From Acinetobacter terrestris (GTDB lineage Bacteria; Pseudomonadota; Gammaproteobacteria; Pseudomonadales; Moraxellaceae), in contig NZ_SJNZ01000013.1 in assembly GCF_004331155.1 (NCBI RefSeq), forward strand, positions 41,023 to 105,022: DNA of 64,000 nt. The letters run 5' to 3'. The notes beneath the pieces are model-generated. The model did no database searches and was not told where the DNA came from. It worked only from the letters and a program-made list of their open reading frames with translations. Below, piece by piece: positions 17,693 to 25,905 of the stretch; positions within the stretch are counted from its first letter, which is position 1, and each line of letters begins with the position of its first letter. The translations under genes and the position numbers were made by a program.

Positions 17693-18706
17693 ATGAAAGA
17701 CATGACAACTGTTGATCTTTTTGCAATTGGTAATGCATTAATCGACCAAGAATTTAAAGTCTCTGACGATTTCCTGATTCAACAAAATTTGCAAAAAGGC
17801 ACTATGCAGTTGACTGATGGTGAAACACAAGCAAATTTATATAATAATTTAAAAGAAACGCAAGTATACAAAGGTCAAGCATCAGGCGGATCTGCTGCAA
17901 ATACCACCGTTGCTTTTAGTGCTTTAGGCAGTAAGGCATTTTATGGATGCCGTGTCGGCAATGACGAACTTGGCCGCATTTACCTTAAAGGCTTAAATGA
18001 AGCCGGCATTCAAACCACTGAAAAATCTGTCAGTGAAGGTGTAACCGGTACCTGTATGGTCCTGGTCAGCCCTGACTCTGAACGTACCATGCATACTTTC
18101 CTGGGTATTACTGCAGAACTCAGCGAAGCGCAAATCAATTTTGAACCTTTAAAAACAGCAAAATGGCTGTATATTGAAGGTTATTTATCGACCAGTGATA
18201 CTGCACGTAAAGCAGTTAAACAGGCACGTGAAATTGCCAAAGCCAATGGGGTAAAAATTGCATTAACTTTATCAGATCCGGCGATGGTGCAATATGCGCG
18301 TCAAGGTTTGGATGAATTGCTTGATAATGGCGTGGATTTATTGCTGTGTAACCAGCATGAAGCCTTAATGTATACAGAAACTGATTCAATTGAAGCTGCA
18401 TTGGCTAAATTGCAATTAAAAAGCAAATACACTGTCATTACATTATCTGCAGAAGGTGCTTTAATTTCTGATTCAGAGCAAACTTTTAAAGTTCCAGGTC
18501 GTGCGGTCACAGCAGTCGATGCCAATGGTGCCGGTGATGCCTTTGCGGGTGCTTTCCTGTATGCATTAAATGCAGGCTTAAGCCTTAAAACTGCTGCTGA
18601 ATTGGCGATTTTGATTTCAAGTGAAGTCGTTTCCCAATTTGGTCCACGCCTGAGTGTAGAAAATTACGCCGAATTATTAAACAACTTCCAAAAGGAATGT
18701 GCATAA
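17693..18706 (+). CDS. PfkB-family carbohydrate/nucleoside kinase (adenosine-kinase-like)
   Basis: A 337-residue ribokinase-superfamily enzyme. The N-terminal part begins FAIGNALIDQEF, with substrate-site SGGSAANTTVAFSALG near 65. The C-terminal signature VDANGAGDAFAGAFLYAL near 275-292 carries the catalytic aspartate of the GAGD motif. It phosphorylates a sugar or nucleoside; similar proteins are often labelled adenosine kinase, which I consider plausible but unproven. The start is either the ATG at 17693 or that at 17702; neither has a strong ribosome-binding site. Its stop overlaps the start of the Rieske gene (TAATG), so the two are translationally coupled. Confidence 0.85.
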   Translation: MKDMTTVDLFAIGNALIDQEFKVSDDFLIQQNLQKGTMQLTDGETQANLYNNLKETQVYKGQASGGSAANTTVAFSALGSKAFYGCRVGNDELGRIYLKGLNEAGIQTTEKSVSEGVTGTCMVLVSPDSERTMHTFLGITAELSEAQINFEPLKTAKWLYIEGYLSTSDTARKAVKQAREIAKANGVKIALTLSDPAMVQYARQGLDELLDNGVDLLLCNQHEALMYTETDSIEAALAKLQLKSKYTVITLSAEGALISDSEQTFKVPGRAVTAVDANGAGDAFAGAFLYALNAGLSLKTAAELAILISSEVVSQFGPRLSVENYAELLNNFQKECA

Positions 18707-19032
18707 TGATTAAAATTGCGATGACGGAAGAAATTCCTGAACGTGAAGCGCGTTCATATGAAACGCCGGATGGTGATACCATTTTCATTACCCAGCGTGA
18801 TGGTACATTTTATGCCTATCAGAATGTCTGTCCACACTTGCAGGTCGAACTGGAATTTCTAGAAAACCAGTTCCTGGACCGCGATCAGGAATATATCGAA
18901 TGCTCTACACACGGAGCACTATTTCTGGTTGAAACCGGTGAATGTATTTCTGGCCCTTGCCAGGGACAATCGCTTGAAAAAGTAGAGATTGATGTGCATT
19001 CTGATGGTGGAATCTACCTCAACGAAGAATAA
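18706..19032 (+). CDS. Small Rieske [2Fe-2S] protein
   Basis: A 108-residue soluble Rieske ferredoxin. The cluster ligands are CPHL near residue 45 and CSTHG near 66, the usual C-x-H ... C-x2-H arrangement. No signal peptide or membrane anchor is present, so it is probably cytoplasmic, passing electrons to an unknown partner oxygenase or reductase. The chosen ATG overlaps the kinase stop, and AAGGA lies 10 bases upstream; an earlier in-frame ATG at 18697 lies inside the kinase gene and is less likely. The spacing between cluster motifs (about 17 residues) fits the family. No oxygenase gene is nearby. Confidence 0.9.
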   Translation: MIKIAMTEEIPEREARSYETPDGDTIFITQRDGTFYAYQNVCPHLQVELEFLENQFLDRDQEYIECSTHGALFLVETGECISGPCQGQSLEKVEIDVHSDGGIYLNEE

Positions 19033-19060
19033 ATAGAATACACCCTACTGGAATCTTGCC

Positions 19061-19678
19061 ATGCTTGAGTTTTTACAGAACTATGACTTAATCCCGTTTC
19101 ATTTAAGTTTATTGGCTTTAGTTTTGCTCAGCATGGCAGAGACCATCGGCTATTACTTTAATATTCGACCTACGCAATATCTAAAGAAACTGTCTCCAAA
19201 GAAAATCTCTGAATCACCTTTGCTGAATGTTAAATTTTCTAAAACACTGATTGTGGTGTTTTTACTGATGAACTTCAGCTTTTCTGGGTACTTTCTTCAG
19301 CTTTGTGTTTATACCCAGCAACAGGAATTTCTGCCCGCGTTTTATTTGGTGATTCCTGCACTCATCATTGCAATCTTCTTCACTGTATTTATGATTCATT
19401 GTCTTGATCAAGTCATTAAACCTAGGCTCACCAGACAACAGGTGAGTTTGCTTGGACGTCTAGCCACAATATCAAGTGGCAATGCTCGTCCAGGCTTTTC
19501 TGCTCAGGCTCGGGTGAGAGATAGCTTCGGTCAATTGCATTATGTTCAGGTTGAGCCAGAATTTGGTGAACTCGAATTCCAGTCACAGATTATTTTAATC
19601 CGCTTAAAAAAGTCACACTATATTGCTAAAAAAATATCCAAATCCAATTCGCTCTTTAGCATGGAAAATCATCAATGA
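19061..19678 (+). CDS. YqiJ-like (DUF1449) OB-fold membrane protein
   Basis: A 205-residue protein with three hydrophobic segments (about 14-34, 66-88 and 94-118), then a soluble domain rich in beta strands (GRLATISSGNARPGFSAQARVRDSFG, split by turns) like the NfeD/OB-fold tail of YqiJ. E. coli YqiJ (209 aa) is encoded with the flotillin YqiK and thought to act at membrane microdomains. Here no flotillin gene follows. The preceding kinase and Rieske genes are co-directional at 28 bases, so it may be the third gene of that unit. Family assignment is from topology and length, so moderate. Confidence 0.66.
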   Translation: MLEFLQNYDLIPFHLSLLALVLLSMAETIGYYFNIRPTQYLKKLSPKKISESPLLNVKFSKTLIVVFLLMNFSFSGYFLQLCVYTQQQEFLPAFYLVIPALIIAIFFTVFMIHCLDQVIKPRLTRQQVSLLGRLATISSGNARPGFSAQARVRDSFGQLHYVQVEPEFGELEFQSQIILIRLKKSHYIAKKISKSNSLFSMENHQ

Positions 19679-19758
19679 CATTTAAGTCTTTTGGTTATAA
19701 GTTATTTAGGTTATAGGTTATTAGATTAATAACCATCAAAATTAAGTTTTGATATAAA

Positions 19759-19791
19759 AAGACCAGTCAAGTCAGCAACTCAACCGGTCTT
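19759..19791 (-). terminator. Intrinsic terminator of the YidB-like gene
   Basis: On the minus strand a 15-bp stem with several G-U pairs, closed by AAGACC/GGTCTT with a three-base loop, is followed by TTTATATC. It lies 14 bases after the gene stop at 19805. Confidence 0.82.
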
Positions 19792-19804
19792 AAAAGCGAC
19801 AACA

Positions 19805-20506
19805 TTAACGTTTAAGGAAGCCAGAAATCAAGTTCATGACTTGTTGAATATCTGCATTGGCTTCTTGTTTATTGGTTTGTTCACCTTGTGGGGTCAAGGA
19901 ATCGATAATCTGCGGTAAAACCTTTGAAATCGCACCATAAATATCTTGCTTAGGCACTTGGGTTTCCTGAGCAACCTGTTCCACTTCCTGCTCATCAAAC
20001 AAGCTTTGAACCTGTTGCTGATCCACACTGGCATTTTCACCCGGGCCTGTAGACACCCAGTCATCGACCTGTTTATTTAAGCCCATGCCTTTTAACTTAT
20101 CCAAAGCACCTTGTATACCGCCTTGCTTTTGAATCCATGCCAGAACCAATGGCAATACGGCAATGAGTAAAGTTTTTGTGCCTCCACCGCCTAAACCGCC
20201 AGTTTGCTGCCTTGGCTGATTTTGTTGCGTGCCACTCAGATGCCCCAATACGGATCCTAAAATTCCGCCTAAACCGCCTTGTTGATGTTGCTGAGATTGC
20301 TGGTTAGGTTGAGATTGCTGGTTGGTTTGAGATTGTTGCTGCGTATTGTTACCGCCCAACTGCCCCAACACCGAAGCTAAAATCCCACCCAAACCGCCTT
20401 GTTGCGGTTGTTGTTGATGTTGGGATTGGGAGTGGGATTGATTTTGCTGGTTGCCGCCCAAAGCCTGTTTAGCCAGTATTTCTACAATATTACTCAGGTT
20501 TGTCAT
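19805..20506 (-). CDS. YidB-like (DUF937) protein with glutamine/glycine-rich repeats
   Basis: A 233-residue protein. The N-terminal half is two copies of a module, QQGGLGGILASVLGQLGG near 37-54 and QQGGLGGILGSVLGHLSG near 75-92, joined by Gln/Ser/Asn-rich linkers. A hydrophobic segment (TKTLLIAVLPLVLAWIQ, about 108-124) follows, then the DUF937 core (LKGMGLNKQVDDWVSTGPG, VSKVLPQIIDSLTP-like). DUF937/YidB proteins are widespread and of unknown function. The repeats look like a recent internal duplication that may vary in copy number. The start has a good site (AAGGAC, 7 bases upstream). It is a single-gene unit with its own terminator. Confidence 0.83.
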   Translation of the reverse strand: MTNLSNIVEILAKQALGGNQQNQSHSQSQHQQQPQQGGLGGILASVLGQLGGNNTQQQSQTNQQSQPNQQSQQHQQGGLGGILGSVLGHLSGTQQNQPRQQTGGLGGGGTKTLLIAVLPLVLAWIQKQGGIQGALDKLKGMGLNKQVDDWVSTGPGENASVDQQQVQSLFDEQEVEQVAQETQVPKQDIYGAISKVLPQIIDSLTPQGEQTNKQEANADIQQVMNLISGFLKR

Positions 20507-20616
20507 CGTATCGTCCTTTTATTGGCTTAAGAAAAGCATACGATGCTTTCAAATCCTGCAATGAGGGCAAATTGTTAAGTTTTGCAAGATTTGGAAAAGA
20601 AATAAAGGCTTGAGTT

Positions 20617-21087
20617 TTACCAGCGGAATTTATTCCAGTTTTCCGGGTTCGCCCAAAACTTGGAATTAAACCAGTCCGGCACATGCTTATAGGTCAGAAT
20701 ATTAAATTGCCACAAAGCAAAATCGCTATCGTGCTGGGTTTTATCAATCAGTTGGGTAAACCCTAACGAACGTAATAACTTCTCATCCTGCAATTGGCTG
20801 ACCACCACAATGCGTTTCGCCATCAAATCACGTAATTTGACCAGCAATTGCGATTTTTGAATATTTGAAATCTCGAGTAATTCTGGTGAATTAAGTAATA
20901 CTAAACCCAAGTCATATCGCTGTGTAAAAGGCAGACTTAAAAACTCAGTTACGGTAAAATAGTGCCATTGAATTGATTGATTGTTGTCGTATTGTGCAAG
21001 ATTCTGGCCAATACACAATGCAGTTTGAATAGGCTGTTCCTTAGATAAATCGTCTAGCATTGAAGCAATGACATTTTGTTCAGCCAT
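20617..21087 (-). CDS. DUF6231 family protein
   Basis: A 156-residue soluble protein. The fold looks like a degenerate Rossmann or methyltransferase-type domain: TALCIGQNL near 23, RYDLGLVLLN near 56, KRIVVVSQL near 92. It ends WFNSKFWANPENWNKFRW. It resembles the DUF6231 family of Acinetobacter and Pseudomonas, function unknown. A motif for SAM binding is not clear. The start has AAGGA with good spacing. It is divergent from the DUF2797 gene with only 32 bases between the starts. The 110 bases after it, up to the YidB-like gene, hold no gene. Confidence 0.72.
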   Translation of the reverse strand: MAEQNVIASMLDDLSKEQPIQTALCIGQNLAQYDNNQSIQWHYFTVTEFLSLPFTQRYDLGLVLLNSPELLEISNIQKSQLLVKLRDLMAKRIVVVSQLQDEKLLRSLGFTQLIDKTQHDSDFALWQFNILTYKHVPDWFNSKFWANPENWNKFRW

Positions 21088-21119
21088 AACTGCATCCTTA
21101 TTATTTGAGAGAGTATTTC

Positions 21120-21992
21120 ATGGAACTACAAGGCATTTGCCATAAAATGCATGCCGGTCTAAAGGACCCTATTGTAACTGATCAACAGACCTGTAAGGCA
21201 AATGTAGAATATAAATTTGTGCTGGATCGCGCTGAAATCGACCTTCCATTTACTTTGGGACAAGAAGTCGAAATCGAATGGACAGGCAATATTTATTGTG
21301 TTTCATGCGGCAGTAAAACGCCCAAATCCTATGCGCAAGGCCACTGTTTTAAATGTTTTAAAACCCAAGCCTCATGCGATATGTGCATTATGAAGCCTGA
21401 GACCTGCCACTATCATCTGGGCACTTGTCGCCAAGATAGTTTTGCGCGTGAAGTCTGTTTCCAGCCGCATATTGTTTATCTGGCCAACTCCAGCGCATTA
21501 AAAGTAGGCATTACCCGTCAGGGACAAATGCCGACACGCTGGCTCGATCAAGGTGCAACCCAAGCCCTTCCGATTATGAAAGTGGGTTCCCGCCGTCTAT
21601 CAGGCCAACTGGAAATCATGTTTGGAACACAAGTTGCAGATAAAACCGATTGGCGCAAACTGCTCAAAGGTGAAGCTGAGCCACTCAATTTGATTGAAGT
21701 TCGCGAGCAACTGATTGAAGAATTTGCTCCGAAAATTCAAACCATTCGTGATGAATTTAGTCAAAACCTCGAATTCAATGAAACCATTGAAGTGTTGGAA
21801 GATGAGCTTCCACGTGAGTTTGTTTACCCGGTCGATGAATATCCTGAAAAAATCAAATCACATAATCTGGACAAAACTCCGATTATTCGTGGCAAATTAT
21901 TTGGGATTAAAGGTCAATACCTGATCTTGGATACTGGCGTGATTAATATTCGCAAATACTCAGGCTATGAACTTAAGCTACGTGCTGAATAG
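21120..21992 (+). CDS. DUF2797 family protein with cysteine-rich N-terminal half
   Basis: A 290-residue protein. The N-terminal half carries many cysteines arranged in likely zinc sites (CVSCGSKTP, CFKCFKTQASCDMCIM, CHYHLGTCRQD, about 60-105). The middle has a GIY-YIG-nuclease-like element (IVYLANSSALKVGITRQ near 118-134, then RWLDQGATQ). The function of DUF2797 is unknown; a nucleic-acid role is inference from the zinc ribbons and the GIY-YIG-like strand. I chose the ATG at 21120, which has GAGAGAG about 6 bases upstream. A TTG five codons earlier is the only extension. It is followed by a strong terminator. Confidence 0.85.
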   Translation: MELQGICHKMHAGLKDPIVTDQQTCKANVEYKFVLDRAEIDLPFTLGQEVEIEWTGNIYCVSCGSKTPKSYAQGHCFKCFKTQASCDMCIMKPETCHYHLGTCRQDSFAREVCFQPHIVYLANSSALKVGITRQGQMPTRWLDQGATQALPIMKVGSRRLSGQLEIMFGTQVADKTDWRKLLKGEAEPLNLIEVREQLIEEFAPKIQTIRDEFSQNLEFNETIEVLEDELPREFVYPVDEYPEKIKSHNLDKTPIIRGKLFGIKGQYLILDTGVINIRKYSGYELKLRAE

Positions 21993-22010
21993 AAGTTTAT
22001 TTAGCCCATA

Positions 22011-22038
22011 AAAAAACCTGCATCAATGCAGGTTTTTT
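22011..22038. terminator. Bidirectional terminator between DUF2797 gene and ppiD
   Basis: A 13-bp perfect stem (AAAAAACCTGCAT, 22011-22023, and its complement 22026-22038) with A and T runs on both sides. It serves the two converging genes. Confidence 0.9.
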
Positions 22039-22052
22039 TATTTCATAGAGAA

Positions 22053-23921
22053 TTATTTAATTTTCGCATGTGCTTTTAAATATTCAGTGTAATCATCCAG
22101 TTCTTGTTGACCACGCAGCTGCTGGTACAACTTGGATAATTCATTCAACTGCTCATCAGTTAAAGCATTAGCTGTAGTCTTGTTTACATTCGACACGGCC
22201 ACAACCACCAGCTCATTTGGCAATGAAGCTGTGGTGACTGACCACATGCCTGCTTTCGGTGCTGGAACACTGAATGCTGCACGTTCAATCTCACGCTTCA
22301 AACCTTGTGAACGGGTAAATACACCGGCACTTTCAAATGCGATGTTGCTTTGCGCCAAAACAGTTGCAGCAGGTTGCGATTTAAAGCCATTTAATGCAGT
22401 TTGAATTTTCGCTTTGGCAGCATCAATTGCTTTTTGTTCAATAAGTTTAGCTTTTACACGAGGCGTTGCCTCTGCCAAAGTTTGCACACCGGCAGCATGG
22501 TAATTACGTACTTTCACCCAAACGGTATCGCCATTGGCTAACTGGATACTGCTTGAGGCATTACGATCCCCATTTTTCACATCATCATTAAACAGCTTAA
22601 CTTTTACATTCGCATCGCTCAGTACAGGATGTTGAGTCGCTAAAGTCATGCCTTTGATCGATTGAACAGTTACACCTTTCACTTCTTGTGCAACCACATC
22701 CAGTGCATCACTACCAATAACCATTTCATTCAGACCATTTACCGTATCTGAAAAGGCATTTGCATATTTGTTCTTTTGCAATTCCGCCAGCAAACGTGGT
22801 TTTTCAGTTTCGAATGAAGGAAGCTTAATAGAAGGCGCTTCTGTTTCAATTAAATGATAACCATATTGGGTTTTAACCGGAGCGGAGACTTGCGCTGATT
22901 TTAAAGAAGCCACAGCCTGGTCAAATGCATCACCAAATACACCTTTGGCATATGCGTCTACTACACCGCCTTTAGCTTTAGATTCAGTATCATCTGAATA
23001 TTGTGCAGCTGCTTGAGCAAAGCTCATCCCCGCTTTAATTTTCGCAGCGACATCATTGGCCAATTTTTTCGCCTCTGCATCTGAACGCGTATCTGCTGCA
23101 ATTAAAATATGCTTCACTAACGGTTTAGCATCTTTCTTTTGCGCCTCTACAAATGTTGCATAGGCTTGCTGTAATTCTGCCTCTGTCACTTGCGTATTCG
23201 CAGGCGCAATATTCGCTGGTGTCAATACCACATAATCCACATCCACGCTTGCAACTTGTTTAAATGAATTTTGATGCTTGTTGTAGTAAGACGCAATTTC
23301 TTGAGGAGTTACCTTTACATTTTTCTTATAGTCATCCAGTTTAATGCTTGCAAGATGCAATGTACGTTGTTCAGTTTGCAAATTCGCAATCTGTTCAATA
23401 TCCAGTTTGCTCACCAAAGCATAATCCATAAATGTTGAAGTCAACATTTTTAAGGCATGGTCTTGACGCAAATTGGCAATTAGGGCTTGACTGGTCATCC
23501 CCACTGAACGCAAATAATTTGAATACAAGCTTTCAGAAAATTTACCGTTTTCTTGAAAACTCGGTTGTTGTGCAACCATCTGCTCAATCTGTGCATCACT
23601 TAAGGAGATACCCAGCTCTTCTGCTTGTTGCAATAACAAGGTACGAGCCACCAATGTATCCATCGCTTTATTTTGAATAAAAGATTGATTCAATAAGGTT
23701 TCGTCACCATTGGCATAAGCCAGATACTGTTCTTTAAATGTTTTGGTCAGTGTTTCTAGTTCTTTTTTAGAAATTTCTTGGCCATTGACTAATTTTGCTG
23801 TGTCTTCTGACTTCCCGCCACTAAAATATCCTTCAATACCTACAAGTGCTAAAGGGGTCAAAAACAATACAAGCAAAACTTTGCCTAACCAACCCTTAAT
23901 AACTTTACGAAAAGATTCCAT
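22053..23921 (-). CDS. ppiD: PpiD, inner-membrane-anchored periplasmic chaperone
   Basis: A 622-residue protein with the PpiD layout: a short cytoplasmic N-terminus, one transmembrane anchor (about 11-30, GKVLLVLFLTPLALVGIEGY), a SurA-like N-domain (about 40-180), a parvulin domain (about 265-360, VKHILIAADTRSDAEAKKLA ... QYGYHLIETE), and a C-terminal SurA-like part. PpiD helps newly exported proteins at the Sec translocon. The parvulin domain keeps the hydrophobic core, so some isomerase activity is possible, though E. coli PpiD has little. It lies just after the HU gene, the same order as hupB-ppiD in E. coli. Confidence 0.93.
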   Translation of the reverse strand: MESFRKVIKGWLGKVLLVLFLTPLALVGIEGYFSGGKSEDTAKLVNGQEISKKELETLTKTFKEQYLAYANGDETLLNQSFIQNKAMDTLVARTLLLQQAEELGISLSDAQIEQMVAQQPSFQENGKFSESLYSNYLRSVGMTSQALIANLRQDHALKMLTSTFMDYALVSKLDIEQIANLQTEQRTLHLASIKLDDYKKNVKVTPQEIASYYNKHQNSFKQVASVDVDYVVLTPANIAPANTQVTEAELQQAYATFVEAQKKDAKPLVKHILIAADTRSDAEAKKLANDVAAKIKAGMSFAQAAAQYSDDTESKAKGGVVDAYAKGVFGDAFDQAVASLKSAQVSAPVKTQYGYHLIETEAPSIKLPSFETEKPRLLAELQKNKYANAFSDTVNGLNEMVIGSDALDVVAQEVKGVTVQSIKGMTLATQHPVLSDANVKVKLFNDDVKNGDRNASSSIQLANGDTVWVKVRNYHAAGVQTLAEATPRVKAKLIEQKAIDAAKAKIQTALNGFKSQPAATVLAQSNIAFESAGVFTRSQGLKREIERAAFSVPAPKAGMWSVTTASLPNELVVVAVSNVNKTTANALTDEQLNELSKLYQQLRGQQELDDYTEYLKAHAKIK

Positions 23922-24013
23922 AAGTATTCCAATATTTTATTTGTGAGGGATTTTACCCGAAAACCCACAATGAATGAATGCGTTCAACTCGTAAATCGCC
24001 ATTATTAATAAAA

Positions 24014-24037
24014 AAACGCGCCTAAGTCGGCGCGTTT
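24014..24037 (-). terminator. Intrinsic terminator of hupB
   Basis: AAACGCGCC (24014-24022) pairs with GGCGCGTTT (24029-24037), followed on the minus strand by TTTTATT. It separates hupB from ppiD by transcription. Confidence 0.9.
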
Positions 24038-24054
24038 ATCGGCTTTAAAAAAGA

Positions 24055-24327
24055 TTAAGCAACAGAATCTTTTAAACCTTTACCAGCTTTGAAGCTAGGA
24101 ACCTTGCTTGCTTTAATTTCTAAAGCTGCACCAGTCTGTGGATTACGACCAGTACGTGCTGCACGTTCTTTTACGTTGAATGTACCAAAACCAACAAGTG
24201 TTACAGTATCACCAGATTTAAGTGCTTCAGTAATTGAAGCAATTGTCGCATCTAAGGCTTTACCTGCATCAGTCTTAGACAATCCCCCTTTCTCTGCAAT
24301 TGCATCGATTAATTCTGATTTATTCAT
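24055..24327 (-). CDS. hupB: DNA-binding protein HU
   Basis: A 90-residue nucleoid protein. It begins [21 protein letters not shown] and carries the HU arm signature [19 protein letters not shown] (about 46-64), with the conserved proline at the arm tip. It binds DNA as a dimer, bends it and stabilises loops. Length and sequence are standard. A strong site (AGAGGA) precedes the start. A single HU gene of this type with ppiD downstream is the standard gammaproteobacterial order. Confidence 0.97.
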   Translation of the reverse strand: MNKSELIDAIAEKGGLSKTDAGKALDATIASITEALKSGDTVTLVGFGTFNVKERAARTGRNPQTGAALEIKASKVPSFKAGKGLKDSVA

Positions 24328-24485
24328 GAAGATTACGTCCTCTTAATATCGTTTATTTAAGGTCTAAGGATTCCATAACACCTTTATAGCAATGGTTCAG
24401 GGCAAAACGCAATACTCCGGATATCAATTTCTGCAAAATAAATGCGAAAAAAATTGTTGAAAAATGAAGAAAAAGCAAAATTGTT

Positions 24486-24953
24486 TCATTTTTTTACAAT
24501 TTGCGCTTTTAAAAGCTTGTTTTCTTCAACCAAAAAATCGACCTTGCTATGTAGTTGTAATATGAGACTTTCTAAATGCTGAAGATCTTTTACCGTCACC
24601 AAACCAATCCGGTTTAAAGAATGGTTCACACTATGGTCAATCAGCTTCTCAACTTTATCTTTGGTGTCAGTAACTGACTCCCGGGCTTTCTCTGAGACTT
24701 TTTCTACAGTTTGATCAGCAATTTCCGTAGTTTTAGACTCCAGTTCCTCACCAACTTTGACTAAAGAGTCAAATAATTTATTTCCTTCTTCTTCTGCACG
24801 TGAAAAAGCACCTAAACCAGCCAGCCAGATTTGCTGAGTGTATTTACGGAAATCCAGCCCGGACTTACGCCCTACACGTAGTTTATTCTTTGTTTTATCA
24901 GTATTTTTCTCTAGTTGCTGTTCATCATCTTGATCTTTTATTTGCTTATCCAT
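24486..24953 (-). CDS. Phasin-family (polyhydroxyalkanoate granule-associated) protein
   Basis: A 155-residue acidic and lysine-rich protein. The middle YTQQIWLAGLGAFSRAEEEG (about 38-57) is the phasin signature. Long amphipathic helices follow, and the C-terminus is a leucine-zipper-like coiled coil (DLQHLESLILQLHSKVDFL). Phasins coat PHA granules and steer their number and their sharing between daughter cells. No PHA synthase gene is in the window, so this copy is isolated; related proteins also act as general stress or DNA-associated proteins. The start has AGAAGGAAGGA upstream. Confidence 0.83.
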   Translation of the reverse strand: MDKQIKDQDDEQQLEKNTDKTKNKLRVGRKSGLDFRKYTQQIWLAGLGAFSRAEEEGNKLFDSLVKVGEELESKTTEIADQTVEKVSEKARESVTDTKDKVEKLIDHSVNHSLNRIGLVTVKDLQHLESLILQLHSKVDFLVEENKLLKAQIVKK

Positions 24954-25145
24954 TCCTTCCTTCTCCTGGTTGTTTTATGTACTGCCAAACAAATTTATCC
25001 ATAAAATACACTGATAATAGCAAATTAAATACTTGATCGATTTGCTAAACTGTTCTACAAAGCAAGATTATTATGTATTTGGTTTAAAGTCCTGAAACAT
25101 ATTTAACGAGCTAGGATGCTCTATTTCAGGTAAGGATTGATTTTT

Positions 25146-25793
25146 ATGAGTGAATCGCAACAAAGTCAAAATCAAAAGCACTTGTTGCTCACAATGGCGA
25201 TGATTGTTCTGGAAACAGTTTTTACACTCATCTTGAAGCATGATCGCGTTATTGGTTTACAGGCTAAAAAATTTATAGATCGAAAAGTTGCGATTAAAAT
25301 TAACAGTTATTTGCCTTATTTTGATTTTTACATTCAATTTACCGAGAATGGTGTTTTATTTGATACCAAAGCGCCGGAACATGCCGTAGATCTGGATATC
25401 CGCACCACCTTCATGGATTTAATTAAAGTCTTTGTATTTGCAAGTCGTCCAAGTATCAAAAAAATGCGTATTGATGGCGACCTGACTTTAAAAGATGAAT
25501 TTCGTGATTTAGCTTTACTTTTTAGTTTTCCAAAAGTTTTATCCGACTGGAAACAATGGCTGAGTGAGCCCACTGACGAGCAAGAGATTATTGCCTCGAA
25601 AAAGCGCATTGTACCTCTTTTGGAAAAAATTGACCTGCAACGCTCAAAAATCAACAGTTTGGAAGTTGAAGTCAAACAATATCAAAACCGTATTCGTCGT
25701 ATTAAACAAAAACAGAAGAGAATCAATATTGTCTTTAGTATAACAACCGTGCTTTTGATTGCGTTATTAGTGTATAATTTATGGCTAGCATAA
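25146..25793 (+). CDS. SCP2-like domain protein with C-terminal membrane anchor
   Basis: A 215-residue protein. The N-terminal 150 residues resemble the SCP2-like fold of UbiJ (AIKINSYLPYFDFYIQFTENGV, split across a turn, and VDLDIRTTFMDLIKVF, MRIDGDLTLKDEFRDLALLF). A coiled coil with many basic residues (about 155-190) and one C-terminal transmembrane helix (about 192-212, VFSITTVLLIALLVYNLWL) follow. UbiJ organises the ubiquinone-synthesis complex and binds its lipid intermediates. Here no ubi gene is adjacent and the tail anchor is extra, so a related lipid-handling role at the membrane is inference. Start chosen at ATG 25146, with AAGGA 9 bases upstream. Confidence 0.62.
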   Translation: MSESQQSQNQKHLLLTMAMIVLETVFTLILKHDRVIGLQAKKFIDRKVAIKINSYLPYFDFYIQFTENGVLFDTKAPEHAVDLDIRTTFMDLIKVFVFASRPSIKKMRIDGDLTLKDEFRDLALLFSFPKVLSDWKQWLSEPTDEQEIIASKKRIVPLLEKIDLQRSKINSLEVEVKQYQNRIRRIKQKQKRINIVFSITTVLLIALLVYNLWLA

Positions 25794-25839
25794 ACATATA
25801 ATTTTTCTTATAAAAAGAAACATTTTAAAGCCTCATAAA

Positions 25840-25872
25840 ATACTTGACTATTTTAGTCAGGATTCTTAAAAT
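25840..25872 (+). promoter_or_regulatory. isc promoter with type 1 IscR operator
   Basis: TTGACT (25844-25849) and TAAAAT (25867-25872) are spaced by 17 bases and form a sigma-70 promoter. Around the -35 the sequence ATACTTGACTATTTTAGTCA (25840-25859, continuing GGATT) matches the type 1 IscR site. IscR with its [2Fe-2S] cluster binds type 1 sites and represses, so this operon should be autorepressed when iron-sulfur clusters are plentiful. Confidence 0.88.
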
Positions 25873-25905
25873 CGATACATCTAGTCTTAACATGTGTATC
25901 GAATC

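Noticed and set aside
20490..20684. Minus-strand frame of 64 codons between the YidB-like and DUF6231 genes
   Set aside because: It overlaps the 3' end of the DUF6231 gene in another frame and the start of the YidB-like gene. No independent support.
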